NCBI GenBank assembly: GCA_023248215.1
Contig: JAHFEW010000045.1
Location: forward strand, 1-35,675
From: Nitrospira sp.
GTDB taxonomy: Bacteria > Nitrospirota > Nitrospiria > Nitrospirales > Nitrospiraceae
Direction of reading: 5' to 3'
Length of the DNA: 35,675 bases
The notes beneath the pieces were generated by a model. It made no database searches. It worked only from the letters and a program-made list of their open reading frames with translations, and was not told the origin of the DNA. A program made the position numbers and the translations under genes. The number at the start of each line of letters is the position of its first letter. Within the stretch, counting starts at the first letter, position 1. Shown here piece after piece: positions 7,986-16,580 of this stretch.

Positions 7986-9422
7986 ATGTCTAGTCGTGAA
8001 GAGAGTGTGATTACACCCCTGCCGTCGCGCAGGAGGTTTCTTCAGCAACTCGGGTTGGGCGCCGGGGCGCTCGGCTTCAGCATGTTCGGAGGATTGGCTT
8101 TGCCTCAATCCGCCCTGGCTGTCTGCGAACCACCGGGCAATCCTGGGACCGCGAAACGCTGGCGCAAAGATTGCCGCATGATCCTTCCACGGCGCCCCGC
8201 CTCGACCCTCAGCTCGGATGAACTCAAGAAACTCAAAGAAGCCTATCAAGCCATGCGCGCGCTGGATACGAGTGACCCCAGCGATCCGCGGGGATTCAAG
8301 CGCCAGGCAAATATCCATTGCTGGTATTGCGGTGAGGGGACGCAGGTGCACTTCTCCTGGCAGTTCTTCGCCTGGCATCGGGCCTATCTGTATTTTCATG
8401 AGCGCATTCTCGGCAAACTCATCGGCGACATGAACTTCCGACTCCCCTATTGGGATTGGGACAGCCCGGCCCATCGCACACTGCCGGCCGGTTATACGTC
8501 GCCGAACGACAACAGCAACCCGCTTTGGAACGGCACTCGCGACATGAGCCCGACCGACGAAATTCCGAACGAGGATGTCGGAGATTCAGTGATGGACGCG
8601 GCGCTCACGGCAGGGACCTTCGCCGAATTCGGCGGGACCGCGGGAGGCAGCGGCATCCCTGAAGGGGCGCCGCACGGCTCCGTGCACGTCGACGTGGGCG
8701 GCGACATGGGATTCTTCGATTCGGCAGGCAAAGATCCCATCTTTTACGTGCACCATTCCAACGTGGACAAGATCTGGTCGGACTGGAACAAAGCCTCCTC
8801 CACCCACACGAATTCGACGGACCCCGCCTTCCTCAATCTCACCTGGACCTTTTTCGACGAGAATAAAGTCTGGCGCTCGATGACGGCGGCGCAGGTGCTG
8901 AACCACGAGAACCAATTGCGCTACCTCTACGGACCGTCCAAGTTTTTCGAGCTCCTGCCATGCCTACTTGATTGGATTGTCATTCGGACCGATTGGCGCA
9001 TCAGCAAAACGCTCAAAGTGGTTCGCCAGACGCGTGATAAAATGGCCAAAGTCCTCGAACAGGGAGGGCGGGCCAGGTTGCATCTGACCGACCTCTCATT
9101 ACCGTTGGACAAGAGTGCGGTCTATCGGTTATACGCCACGCCGGAAACGGCCAAGGCCGACGAAGGCCCGAGCGGGAAGGGATACCTCGGCACATTCCCG
9201 ATCGTTCTCAATGATCGTGCAGGAAGGCATACATCCAAGCAGGCCCGCAACATGGTCGTGAATCTGTCCACGCCGATGCTCGATGCACTCAGCGGCGCTC
9301 AGGGTCCTGTGCGGCTTGCCTTGGTGGAGCGAAAGGGCAAGAATCACAATCCAACGGTGATCCCTGTGCGGGCGAAGGACGTCCACCTCACGATCGCGGA
9401 GGTCGAACGCGAAGACAAATGA
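7986..9422 (+). CDS. Plant-type tyrosinase / polyphenol oxidase, Tat-exported
   Basis: This 478-residue type-3 copper enzyme oxidises phenols to o-quinones. A Tat leader (SRRRFLQQLGLGAGALGF) targets it to the periplasm. CuA ligands are His111 (IHCWYC), His122 and His131 (VHFSWQFFAWHR). CuB ligands are His230, His234 and His256/257 (PHGSVHVD and FYVHHSNVDKIW). Cys115 sits where plant polyphenol oxidases form the Cys-His thioether bridge, and the C-terminal region (about 310-478) resembles the DWL/KFDV shielding domains. The architecture is thus plant-like rather than Streptomyces-like. AGAGGAGG precedes the ATG by about seven bases. The stop overlaps the start of the next gene (ATGA), so the two are translationally coupled. 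Confidence 0.93.
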   Translation: MSSREESVITPLPSRRRFLQQLGLGAGALGFSMFGGLALPQSALAVCEPPGNPGTAKRWRKDCRMILPRRPASTLSSDELKKLKEAYQAMRALDTSDPSDPRGFKRQANIHCWYCGEGTQVHFSWQFFAWHRAYLYFHERILGKLIGDMNFRLPYWDWDSPAHRTLPAGYTSPNDNSNPLWNGTRDMSPTDEIPNEDVGDSVMDAALTAGTFAEFGGTAGGSGIPEGAPHGSVHVDVGGDMGFFDSAGKDPIFYVHHSNVDKIWSDWNKASSTHTNSTDPAFLNLTWTFFDENKVWRSMTAAQVLNHENQLRYLYGPSKFFELLPCLLDWIVIRTDWRISKTLKVVRQTRDKMAKVLEQGGRARLHLTDLSLPLDKSAVYRLYATPETAKADEGPSGKGYLGTFPIVLNDRAGRHTSKQARNMVVNLSTPMLDALSGAQGPVRLALVERKGKNHNPTVIPVRAKDVHLTIAEVEREDK

Positions 9423-9862
9423 CGAGGCGAGTGGTTTTCCTGGTACTAAGTCTGATAGCGAGTCTGTCCATGCCGGCCCATGCAGACGAAGAGAAACATC
9501 ACTTCACCGTCGCGCTGCCGGCACAATGGGAGGATGCGACAAGGATCAGGCTGGTGCTGGAAGGATTGACCGTACCGGGAGATCGACCACTCAAGCTTCG
9601 CGTGACCACCGTCACGGACGAACAACAGACGATGGTCCTGGGCTCGGCAGGCATCGTGGCGGAACGGCGAACCAGGTCGGAGCCACAACTCCTGCCAACC
9701 TTTCGCATCGACGTGACACAGTCCCTGAAGGCGCTGCCCAAGCGCCGTGAAGGCGAGCAGCATTTGACAATCGAAATTCAGGCGGTGGATGGACGGAATG
9801 TTCCACTCACGGACATAGACTGGTCAGCGGAGAACGTGCGGCTCGAAACGAAGCAGAAATAA
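9419..9862 (+). CDS. Small secreted partner of the tyrosinase, unknown function
   Basis: This 147-residue protein has a typical Sec signal peptide (MTRRVVFLVLSLIASLSMPAHA, cleavage after AHA). The mature part is predicted to be mostly beta (FTVALPAQWEDATRIRLVLEG, LKLRVTTV, LTIEIQAVDGRNVPLTDIDW). It contains no cysteine and only a few histidines, so it does not look like the MelC1 copper chaperone of Streptomyces. The ATGA overlap with the tyrosinase implies coupled translation and a joint periplasmic role. Candidate roles are maturation or docking, which is inference. Its 3' end exists a second time at 2636-2725, showing that the cassette was once duplicated. Confidence 0.75.
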   Translation: MTRRVVFLVLSLIASLSMPAHADEEKHHFTVALPAQWEDATRIRLVLEGLTVPGDRPLKLRVTTVTDEQQTMVLGSAGIVAERRTRSEPQLLPTFRIDVTQSLKALPKRREGEQHLTIEIQAVDGRNVPLTDIDWSAENVRLETKQK

Positions 9863-9895
9863 TCGACGGGTGGTGGGACCTATTGCGAACTCTCC

Positions 9896-10462
9896 TCAGT
9901 CCGCAGGTGATCGTGGGGCCACAGGCCAACGTCGCCACACCTGTTTCAGGGTTCGAAGCCCCACGAACACCATCGCGGCCGGCAGCCAGATCCACTTCGC
10001 CTCGCTGGCAAGGACATGCAGACCCTGATCGCTGAAAAATTCATGGATGCCGATCGGAGACACGGCGATGGGCCGAACCGAGAAGAAGTACCTGGTCGTA
10101 TCGAACGGGGAGAAAAACGCCACGCCCAATCCTCCATCGGTCATCGCGTCGAATACCCCATGGGACGTGGCAGACAGAAAAAAGTAGAGACCCATTCCAG
10201 CTCTCACCGCCCCGGACTCCCCTCGATAACACAAACCGACCAGCAGCACGCTCAACAGAGCGGCAAAGGCTAATGAATGCGTCAGCCCGCGATGCCCCAA
10301 CAGATCGCCATACTGAATGCCGTGGCCGAATCCGATCACATCGATATCCGGCAAGACTGCGCATAAGACGCCCAACCACAAGGCGCGTCGGTCCATGACA
10401 GGACTGTGGGAAAGTTTGCCCATGGCCAGCGCAACCATGGTATGTGAGAAGGCAGAGGCCAC
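9896..10462 (-). CDS. YdjM-type inner-membrane metal-dependent hydrolase-like protein
   Basis: This 188-residue polytopic membrane protein belongs to the YdjM / LexA-regulated membrane hydrolase family. It shows ASAFSHTMVALAMGKL at the start, LGVLCAVLPDIDVIGF, and HRGLTHSLAFAALLSVLLV, the conserved H-R-G-x-T-H-S metal-site motif. Later helices follow, with ATSHGVFDAMTDGG. I chose the GTG at 10462, because family members begin M-x-S-x-F-S-H; no strong ribosome-binding site is visible. It starts 20 nt after the ychF stop on the same strand and is probably cotranscribed. The substrate is unknown. Confidence 0.85.
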   Translation of the reverse strand: MASAFSHTMVALAMGKLSHSPVMDRRALWLGVLCAVLPDIDVIGFGHGIQYGDLLGHRGLTHSLAFAALLSVLLVGLCYRGESGAVRAGMGLYFFLSATSHGVFDAMTDGGLGVAFFSPFDTTRYFFSVRPIAVSPIGIHEFFSDQGLHVLASEAKWIWLPAAMVFVGLRTLKQVWRRWPVAPRSPAD

Positions 10463-10482
10463 GATGGATTTTTTGCGGGCTG

Positions 10483-11574
10483 CTAGACGTTGAAGCGGAA
10501 GTGCATCACATCGCCGTTCTGGACCACGTACTCCTTGCCTTCCAGCCGCATCTTCCCTTTCTCTTTCGCGCCCGCTTCCCCCTTGCAAGCGATGAAGTCG
10601 TCGTAGCCGATCACTTCCGCGCGGATGAATCCCTTTTCAAAATCCCCATGGATGACGCCGGCCGCCTGCGGAGCCGTATCTCCGATATGAATCGTCCAGG
10701 CGCGAACTTCTTTCACGCCCGCGGTAAAATACGTTTGCAGACCGAGTAGCTGATACGCCGCGCGAATGAGACGGTTGAGCCCCGGTTCGGTCATGCCGAT
10801 GTCGGCCAGGAATTCCCGCTTCTCCTCGTCCGAGAGCTCCGCAATCTCCGACTCCAGCGCGGCGCAAATGGCCACGACCGGCGCCCCTTCACGCACCGCG
10901 AATTCCTCCACACGAGTCAACAGCGGGTTGTTCGTGAACCCCTTTTCAGCCACGTTGGCCACGTACATCACGGGCTTCATCGTGAGCAGACACAGCGGTT
11001 TCAGTAAGGCGCGCTGCGCCGCATCCAATTTCATCGTCCGCGCCGGCTTGCCTCCATTCAAACAGGCCGACACCTGAACCAGCAGCTCGCCCAGTTTCGC
11101 GGCCTCTTTATCGCCGGAACGAAGGACCTTCATGTTTCGCTCCTGGGCCTTTTCCACCGTCGCGAGGTCCGCCAGCGCGAGCTCGGTGACGATCGTGGCA
11201 ATGTCGGAAATCGGATCGACCTTGCCCGCCACGTGGATGACGTTGTCGTCCTCGAAACAGCGCACCACATTCACAATGCCGTCGGTCTCACGAATATTGG
11301 CAAGAAATTGGTTGCCTAGGCCTTCGCCCTTCGACGCGCCGGCCACTAACCCGGCGATGTCCACGAACTCGGTCGTGGCATATTGCATCCGCTGCGGCTT
11401 GACGATGTCGGCCAGCGCCTGCATCCGCGCATCGGGCACCTCCACAATGCCGATGTTCGGCTCGATGGTACAGAACGGATAGTTCTCCGCCGCGATCCCC
11501 GACTTGGTGAGCGCATTGAACAAAGTGGACTTGCCCACATTGGGCAAGCCGACGATTCCACATTTCACACTCAT
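10483..11574 (-). CDS. ychF: Redox-/translation-associated GTPase/ATPase YchF (OLA1 family)
   Basis: This 363-residue protein matches the universal length. The P-loop is GLPNVGKS (residues 9-16), with [15 protein letters not shown] (switch), the G3-type [23 protein letters not shown] and a C-terminal TGS domain ending MHFRFNV. YchF binds ATP in preference to GTP, associates with ribosomes and modulates stress responses. The ATG at 11574 has AGGAAGG upstream and the family begins MxxKCGIVG. It leads a likely two-gene minus-strand unit with the YdjM-like gene. Confidence 0.97.
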   Translation of the reverse strand: MSVKCGIVGLPNVGKSTLFNALTKSGIAAENYPFCTIEPNIGIVEVPDARMQALADIVKPQRMQYATTEFVDIAGLVAGASKGEGLGNQFLANIRETDGIVNVVRCFEDDNVIHVAGKVDPISDIATIVTELALADLATVEKAQERNMKVLRSGDKEAAKLGELLVQVSACLNGGKPARTMKLDAAQRALLKPLCLLTMKPVMYVANVAEKGFTNNPLLTRVEEFAVREGAPVVAICAALESEIAELSDEEKREFLADIGMTEPGLNRLIRAAYQLLGLQTYFTAGVKEVRAWTIHIGDTAPQAAGVIHGDFEKGFIRAEVIGYDDFIACKGEAGAKEKGKMRLEGKEYVVQNGDVMHFRFNV

Positions 11575-11943
11575 GACGATCCCTTCCTGGTCATTGCGAT
11601 AGTATTCGAGCAGTGCCGCTTCCAATGCGCCGTCACGGCCGAGAGGGAAAGGAAACGCGGTCGCGCATTGTACGTGTTCAGAGTCGGTCCGGTCCACCCC
11701 TCCGTGCGCGCGTGAGGTGAAAGGAAGCGCGTATGGCTGATGGCCTATAGCCAGGATCTTAAGGTTGATTCTCCATCCACCGACATGGAGAAGTGGGAAT
11801 CCCGGTTCTCCGACCGGTCCTGCGATACCTTCTTAGGAAGCAGTCCGGTTGCTCCGCCAATCAGCCGGCGGCGAGAGTTCATGCCCCCGATCACCGCCCC
11901 CAACGGGTCGGCTGACTCTCTCACGTGCCCTGGAGGATCATTG
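11575..11943. other. Divergent intergenic region with repeat copy B
   Basis: This region separates ychF (minus) from the carbonic anhydrase (plus) and should contain both promoters. An open frame in phase with the carbonic anhydrase extends up to 11740, but it is not family-like and the better start is internal. I saw no other gene. Confidence 0.5.
11723..11752. repeat. Interspersed repeat, single arm (copy B)
   Basis: This copy reads GAAGCGCGTATGGCTGATGG followed by CCTATAGCC. It is very close to the left arm at 23758-23790 (GAGCGCATGGCTAATGGCCT...). No inverted partner is evident nearby. Confidence 0.55.
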
Positions 11944-12636
11944 ATGAATCGATCAGTTTTACTCTCGACCAGCCTGAGCCTGAACCTCCTCTTCCTTGGG
12001 ATCGCGCTCGTGGGCTGGGTGGCTCCCAACGTCTCGACCACATTTAACCCTGATGTCGATGAGCCAATCATTGTCCCATCCGCCCGCATTCACCCCTTAG
12101 CCGTGGTGAATGGATCCGTGACGATCGGCGAGATGATTTTCGTCGCACCAGGCGCCTCCATCCGCGGAGACGAAGGGCAGGATATCTTCGTCGGCGATCA
12201 GAGCAACGTACAGGATGGAGTGGTCATCCATGGATTGGAGACGTTCGAGGGAGATCATGAACTGCCTGAAAATGAGGTGCAGGTAGCGGGAAAGAGCTAC
12301 TCGGTCTATATCGGGAAACGAGTCTCACTGGCCCACCAATCGCAGGTGCATGGACCGGCCAAGGTTGGCGACGACACCTTCGTCGGCATGCAGGCCCTCG
12401 TCTTTCGCACGGAACTCGGCGACCATGTGGTGGTCGAGCCGGGAGCGAAACTCATCGGGGTCAAGATCGCCTCCGGCCGCTATATGCCGGCCTTATCCCT
12501 GATTACCACGCAAGCACAGGCCGATGCCCTCCCCGTCATCACGGCCACCTATCCCTATCGCAATTTGAATGAGGGTGTGGTGAGCGTCAACATACAATTG
12601 GCCAAGGCCGGGCAGCCAAACCAGATCAGCCGCTAA
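11944..12636 (+). CDS. cam: Gamma-class (Cam-type) carbonic anhydrase, membrane-exported
   Basis: This 230-residue protein is a left-handed beta-helix carbonic anhydrase of the true Cam subclass of Methanosarcina thermophila. Zinc ligands are His96, His131 and His136 (VVIHGLET, SLAHQSQVHGP). The catalytic acidic residues Glu77 (RGDEGQD) and Glu99 are present; their spacing matches Cam Glu62, His81, Glu84, His117 and His122 with a one-residue shorter loop. The N-terminal segment MNRSVLLSTSLSLNLLFLGI is a signal peptide or anchor, so the trimer should act outside the cytoplasm, interconverting CO2 and bicarbonate for uptake. The start at 11944 follows GGAGG by about eight bases. It stands alone and is convergent with the next gene. 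Confidence 0.95.
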   Translation: MNRSVLLSTSLSLNLLFLGIALVGWVAPNVSTTFNPDVDEPIIVPSARIHPLAVVNGSVTIGEMIFVAPGASIRGDEGQDIFVGDQSNVQDGVVIHGLETFEGDHELPENEVQVAGKSYSVYIGKRVSLAHQSQVHGPAKVGDDTFVGMQALVFRTELGDHVVVEPGAKLIGVKIASGRYMPALSLITTQAQADALPVITATYPYRNLNEGVVSVNIQLAKAGQPNQISR

Positions 12637-12741
12637 GCCCTCTTTCAGCAGACCTTCCGCATCCTGCAGCGACCACAGAAGCTCGTCCTGCACAGGCACA
12701 TGTCGCCTTTGCGGAGTCTGCATGATCGATCCTCTCATCAC

Positions 12742-13974
12742 TCACTTGGGTGCCGTGAGCGCATCCTGAGACACGTGGCCACTCATGGATTTCTCGAGGA
12801 TGTTCTGCTGAATTTCAGCAGCGATGACCCGTGCGAGCTGGTCCGCAGAAAGTGCCCCCATCGGCACCCCCTTCGTGTCTGAATGAAACGGGTCGTCTGG
12901 CGCGGCAATCCGGTAAGTGTTCACCAAAATGCTGGCCGGTTGAATTCGTTGATCGCGTTCCCCCACCAACACCGATTTGTCCTCCGGCAACACCCTGGTT
13001 CGCGTGGCCCAATCCCGTTGATCGAGTTTCACGAACGTCACGTTCCAGATCTTTCCATTGAGCAGGCTTCTGACTGCCTTCGGGGTGCGTTCCCAGAAAG
13101 CCGGCTCTCGCACGATCTTCTGCAGGGCTTCACGGACCCGAATCTCGTAGAGCTTGATCGTGGAATCCGGTTGAGTCGGCGGAATCAGCGTGCTGCTGCC
13201 GACTTCGTAAAACGGCTGACCCTCGAGGCTCTTGAGGTCATCCACGGTTCGCAGATACGTATCGAACAGTTGTTGTAGGATCCGCACCCGCTCCTCAGCC
13301 GCCATCCCCTGAATTTCTTGGTCCCGGTGTATCGGAGCCTGCTTAAGCTGTCGTTCGGCCGAAGCGGTTGTGGATTTCGGAGCGGTATCCGCCTTGCTTA
13401 CGACCCACTGAAACTCTCTGGCTAACAGCGGCACCAATTTGTCGGGATGGTTCAGGTACCCGTTGTCCTTGAGGGATGAGCCGCTGATCAGCAGCTTGAC
13501 CCGCCCCTGCTCCTTCGTTCGAGCAACCAGAAATGGAAATTCTTTCCCTTCCTCATTGAGGACGCGCGGTTCGATGACGACCTGTTTGAGGGCGTCTTTC
13601 TTGAGACTTTCATCGAATCGCGGATAGTCGGCCCGATGCTGCAGCATGACGGTAAAGGCCTCGATGACAGTCTGGACTGCCGCATTAGCGTCGGCTCGGT
13701 TCAGCCCTCCGGCATCCGCCTGGTCTTTTCCATAGTCCAAGAACACCTGAAACGATGCGCCCGGGATCGGATAGCTTGGGCCAGTCGTCGCATGGAGTTC
13801 TGCATCAGCATGCCGCACATGGCCTTGATGGCTCGCACCCGCCGGTGACAGGAAGAAGGCCGACCATCCCACCACCAATGCGCCGATCGCCCATGCAGGA
13901 CACAGTCTGTGCTTCATCCGAGAAGCGGCGAATATACGGCTTCCTCTATGGCAGTTTCTTGTGACCCTTTCCAT
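12742..13974 (-). CDS. Secreted hypothetical protein
   Basis: This protein of about 410 residues has a hydrophobic export signal (CPAWAIGALVVGWSAFFLSPAGA, residues about 25-47). The mature part is hydrophilic and mixed alpha/beta, with no motif I recognise. It includes PIPGASFQVFLDYGKDQADA, a Thr/Ala-Ser linker (APKSTTASAERQ), and FYEVGSSTLIPPTQPDSTIK. The ATG at 13974 has GGAGG five bases upstream. An internal ATG at 13917 would give a more usual signal peptide but lacks a ribosome-binding site. It is convergent with the carbonic anhydrase, separated by 105 nt, and monocistronic as far as I can see. Coding quality is high, so it is a real gene of unknown role. Confidence 0.8.
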   Translation of the reverse strand: MERVTRNCHRGSRIFAASRMKHRLCPAWAIGALVVGWSAFFLSPAGASHQGHVRHADAELHATTGPSYPIPGASFQVFLDYGKDQADAGGLNRADANAAVQTVIEAFTVMLQHRADYPRFDESLKKDALKQVVIEPRVLNEEGKEFPFLVARTKEQGRVKLLISGSSLKDNGYLNHPDKLVPLLAREFQWVVSKADTAPKSTTASAERQLKQAPIHRDQEIQGMAAEERVRILQQLFDTYLRTVDDLKSLEGQPFYEVGSSTLIPPTQPDSTIKLYEIRVREALQKIVREPAFWERTPKAVRSLLNGKIWNVTFVKLDQRDWATRTRVLPEDKSVLVGERDQRIQPASILVNTYRIAAPDDPFHSDTKGVPMGALSADQLARVIAAEIQQNILEKSMSGHVSQDALTAPK

Positions 13975-14245
13975 GTCCACCTCCCTCGACCATCGACGTA
14001 TCGCTCAAGAAAGACTCACCGGTCGTATGTTCTGATTCTACACGTTCACGGATTGCGTTGAGGAGCCAAAAAGCCGAATAGGAAGGCGTGGCATCGGGCA
14101 GGACAAATCCGCAAGTCGTGATAGGCGAAACTGGTTCCGTGGCTTCTCGAACCCTCTGAAAAACGATCATGCAGAAAGAACGTGCGGCGAGGACCGCGAG
14201 GAACCGGAGAGGAATATCCCGGACAGATCCTCGAGCACAGGAGAC

Positions 14246-15265
14246 TCAGCCCGCATACCCTTTGGGATTTGTACTCTGCCAGCGCCAGGCATCTTCGCAC
14301 ATCTCACTCAGCCCGCGCTCCGCTCGCCAACCCAACAGGGTGAATGCCCGATTCGGGTCAGCATAGCAGGAGGCAATGTCACCGGGACGACGGGGTGCAA
14401 CCTTATAGGGGACCGGTTTCCCACTGGCTGCTTCAAATGCCCGCACGATTCCCAGCACGCTGTACCCGTTCCCCGTGCCCAGATTCACCGTTAAGCACTC
14501 CGCCTGGCGTTCCAGACGAGACAGCGCTTCCAATGCTTTGAGATGCCCCAGCGCCAAATCGACGACATGAATATAATCCCGCACTCCGGTCCCGTCAGGA
14601 GTAGGATAGTCAGCGCCCCACACATTCAGACATTCCCGCCGTCCCACTGCAACCTGCGCCACAAATGGCAGCAAGTTGTTCGGCATTCCCTGGGGATCTT
14701 CGCCGATCAGGCCGCTGGCATGCGCCCCCACTGGGTTGAAATAGCGCAAAATACCGATCCGCCAGGAGGGATCGCTGCGGTGCAGGTCGCGCAGGACCTC
14801 TTCAACCATCAGTTTCGTCCGGCCGTAGGGATTGGTAGCAGAGAGCGGGTGTTCCTCGGTGAGCGGGAGACGTTGCGGATCGCCGTACACCGTGGCAGAA
14901 GAGCTGAACACCAGCCGTTTCACCCCGCACTCGCCCATCGCCTCCAACACACGCAGGGATCCGACCACATTGTTGTCGTAGTAGGCCAACGGCTGCCGGA
15001 CCGATTCCCCCACTGCCTTGAGACCGGCAAAGTGAATGACTGCGGTGGCCCCGCTTTCGCGCAGAGCCGCCACCAATGCGGTGCGATCACGGCAGTCACC
15101 GCGTATCAGGCGAAGGGACTTCCCCGTGATACGCCGCACCCGTGCCAGTGACTCAGGATGGCTGTTGGAAAAGTTGTCAAAGACCGTGACATCCCAGCCG
15201 GCATTGAGAAGCTCAACGCAGGTATGCGAACCGATATAGCCGGCACCGCCGGTGACCAAAATCAT
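14246..15265 (-). CDS. galE: UDP-glucose 4-epimerase
   Basis: This 339-residue extended short-chain dehydrogenase interconverts UDP-glucose and UDP-galactose with bound NAD in the cytoplasm, supplying galactose units for polysaccharide or LPS. The NAD motif is TGGAGYIGSH (residues 5-14). The active-site block is FSSSATVYG followed by NPYGRTK (Tyr and Lys of YxxxK). Later motifs RYFNPVGAHASG and GTGVRDYIHVVDLA are characteristic of GalE. The start at 15265 is supported by GGAGG eight bases upstream. It is a single gene; an aldose-1-epimerase-like gene lies 5 kb away in the same orientation. Confidence 0.96.
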   Translation of the reverse strand: MILVTGGAGYIGSHTCVELLNAGWDVTVFDNFSNSHPESLARVRRITGKSLRLIRGDCRDRTALVAALRESGATAVIHFAGLKAVGESVRQPLAYYDNNVVGSLRVLEAMGECGVKRLVFSSSATVYGDPQRLPLTEEHPLSATNPYGRTKLMVEEVLRDLHRSDPSWRIGILRYFNPVGAHASGLIGEDPQGMPNNLLPFVAQVAVGRRECLNVWGADYPTPDGTGVRDYIHVVDLALGHLKALEALSRLERQAECLTVNLGTGNGYSVLGIVRAFEAASGKPVPYKVAPRRPGDIASCYADPNRAFTLLGWRAERGLSEMCEDAWRWQSTNPKGYAG

Positions 15266-15449
15266 CAGTATCGCCTCCAATGGAAGAGGAGTGTGGAATC
15301 AGCCTGTTCGGGGCCTACCATACACCGCGTCCCGCTCACGCACAATGGCGAGCCGCAGTGAACAGGTCGATCCGTCCACACCGATCATTTCAATCTAGCG
15401 CTTCACCTTGCACTCCGCTACACTTCGTCGACTCGAATAGGAAAGACCG

Positions 15450-16310
15450 ATGCGGGACGAACGGGCCACCAACTACTACGCCGTACTGGAACTCTCCCCT
15501 ACGGCCACCGAGGCGGAGATCAAGAGAGCCTGGCACGAGCACATGCAGGTCTGGCATCCCGATCGCTTCGTCCATTCACCGACCCTGCACCGGAAAGCCG
15601 AAGCGCGCACGCAGCTGATCAACCAAGCCTATCAAACCCTCAGCGACCCCGTCGCACGCACTCGTTACGACGCCGCCAGGCAACAGACTCCGTCGGCCAC
15701 CGCCCCTCCACGGCCCTCGCCGTCGCCACGCCCGCAACCAGCCCCGCGATCCCGACAGGAACTGCGCGGGCCTCAAACGATGCTGAACGTCTGTCGGTTC
15801 AGTCATCCCAAAGTTATGGTCCCGGCCGTCCATCTGCTCGTCGATACCCGTGAGCACCTGCCCTATGAATTTAAGGGGCTCATACGCATCGCCGGAACCA
15901 TTCGACAGGCCCTGCCGGCGGGTGACTATGCGATTGCGGAAGCTCCGGACATTTTCTGCGTGGAACGTAGGCGCGTGGAAGAGTTCAGCACGATCTTCTC
16001 GAATCCTTCCGACAATCGCCCGCGTTTTCTGCGAGAACTCGAACCACTCCTTGCCGTTCCGCATCGATTCCTGGTCATCGAAGGCACCATCCACTACAGC
16101 ACAGGCGGAGGGCGATTAGGCCAATATCACAAGAATGGCATGGTAGATTTCCTGGATGCGCTGACGGCGCGATATGGAATTCAGATTATCTATTCCGATA
16201 GTCGCGAAGAGGCTGAAGAACGGGTCGCAAACCTGGCAGCCCTGCACTATGCCTATCACCTTGCCGAACAACAGGGCCTCGGCCGCTGCCTTACTGAAAA
16301 TGATGCCTAA
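15450..16310 (+). CDS. J-domain / ERCC4-nuclease fusion protein
   Basis: This 286-residue protein combines two domains not normally joined. Residues 6-76 form a DnaJ J-domain with the HPD tripeptide at 36-38 (MQVWHPDRF) and DPVARTRYDAA. A Pro/Ser/Arg-rich linker follows (80-105). Residues about 125-270 form an ERCC4 (XPF/MUS81-type) nuclease domain with VDTREHLPYEF, AGDYAI (Asp159), and VERRRVEEF, the ERKxxxD-like metal-binding motif, then RFLRELEPL and HRFLVIEG. The domain resembles the stand-alone ERCC4 nucleases of phages and mobile elements. A predicted role is an Hsp70-recruiting structure-specific DNA nuclease; only the domains are seen, the role is inference. No clear ribosome-binding site is visible upstream. 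Confidence 0.88.
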   Translation: MRDERATNYYAVLELSPTATEAEIKRAWHEHMQVWHPDRFVHSPTLHRKAEARTQLINQAYQTLSDPVARTRYDAARQQTPSATAPPRPSPSPRPQPAPRSRQELRGPQTMLNVCRFSHPKVMVPAVHLLVDTREHLPYEFKGLIRIAGTIRQALPAGDYAIAEAPDIFCVERRRVEEFSTIFSNPSDNRPRFLRELEPLLAVPHRFLVIEGTIHYSTGGGRLGQYHKNGMVDFLDALTARYGIQIIYSDSREEAEERVANLAALHYAYHLAEQQGLGRCLTENDA

Positions 16311-16346
16311 GCGACGCACCGGATAGCGCAGGCTGATAGCGTGAGA

Positions 16347-16464
16347 GAAGAGCGTATGGCCGATGGCTCGGAAAAAGCACCGTCTGTCGGAAATGGTCTT
16401 TGGTTCTGAGTTTCGGCGCTCTGTCTCCGAGTCCGAGCCATTTGCCAAAAGCCATAGGCTCTTC
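16347..16464. repeat. Inverted-repeat element (copy C), about 118 bp
   Basis: The left arm (16347-16372) reads GAAGAGCGTATGGC...GGCTCGGA. The right arm (16432-16464) read in reverse complement gives GAAGAGCCTATGGC...GGCTCGGA. The middle is unrelated sequence of about 60 nt. It lies entirely between the nuclease fusion and the AAA gene. The arms match copies A, B and D, so this is a dispersed, MITE- or BIME-like family. No coding capacity is seen. Confidence 0.65.
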
Positions 16465-16542
16465 CCTCCCCGGACAGGGCGTTCGCTGCCTGAATCAGCT
16501 CACGCCGCTGCCTATGAACCCACGTCACAAACGTCCGTTTTC

Positions 16543-16571
16543 TTGGTGACGCGCGAGCCTCGTGCTAGCAT
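16543..16571 (+). promoter_or_regulatory. Candidate sigma-70-type promoter for a leaderless AAA-ATPase mRNA
   Basis: TTGGTG (16543-16548) and TAGCAT (16566-16571) are separated by exactly 17 bases. The expected transcription start falls within a base or two of the ATG at 16581, and no Shine-Dalgarno sequence precedes that ATG. Together this suggests leaderless translation. The evidence is sequence pattern only. Confidence 0.45.
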
Positions 16572-16580
16572 CTCACTTCT

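Noticed and set aside
12493-12741. 82-codon minus-strand frame directly after the secreted hypothetical gene, with a fair ribosome-binding site (AGAGGA) before an internal ATG
   Set aside because: More than half of it lies antisense to the well-supported carbonic anhydrase and it shows no family features.
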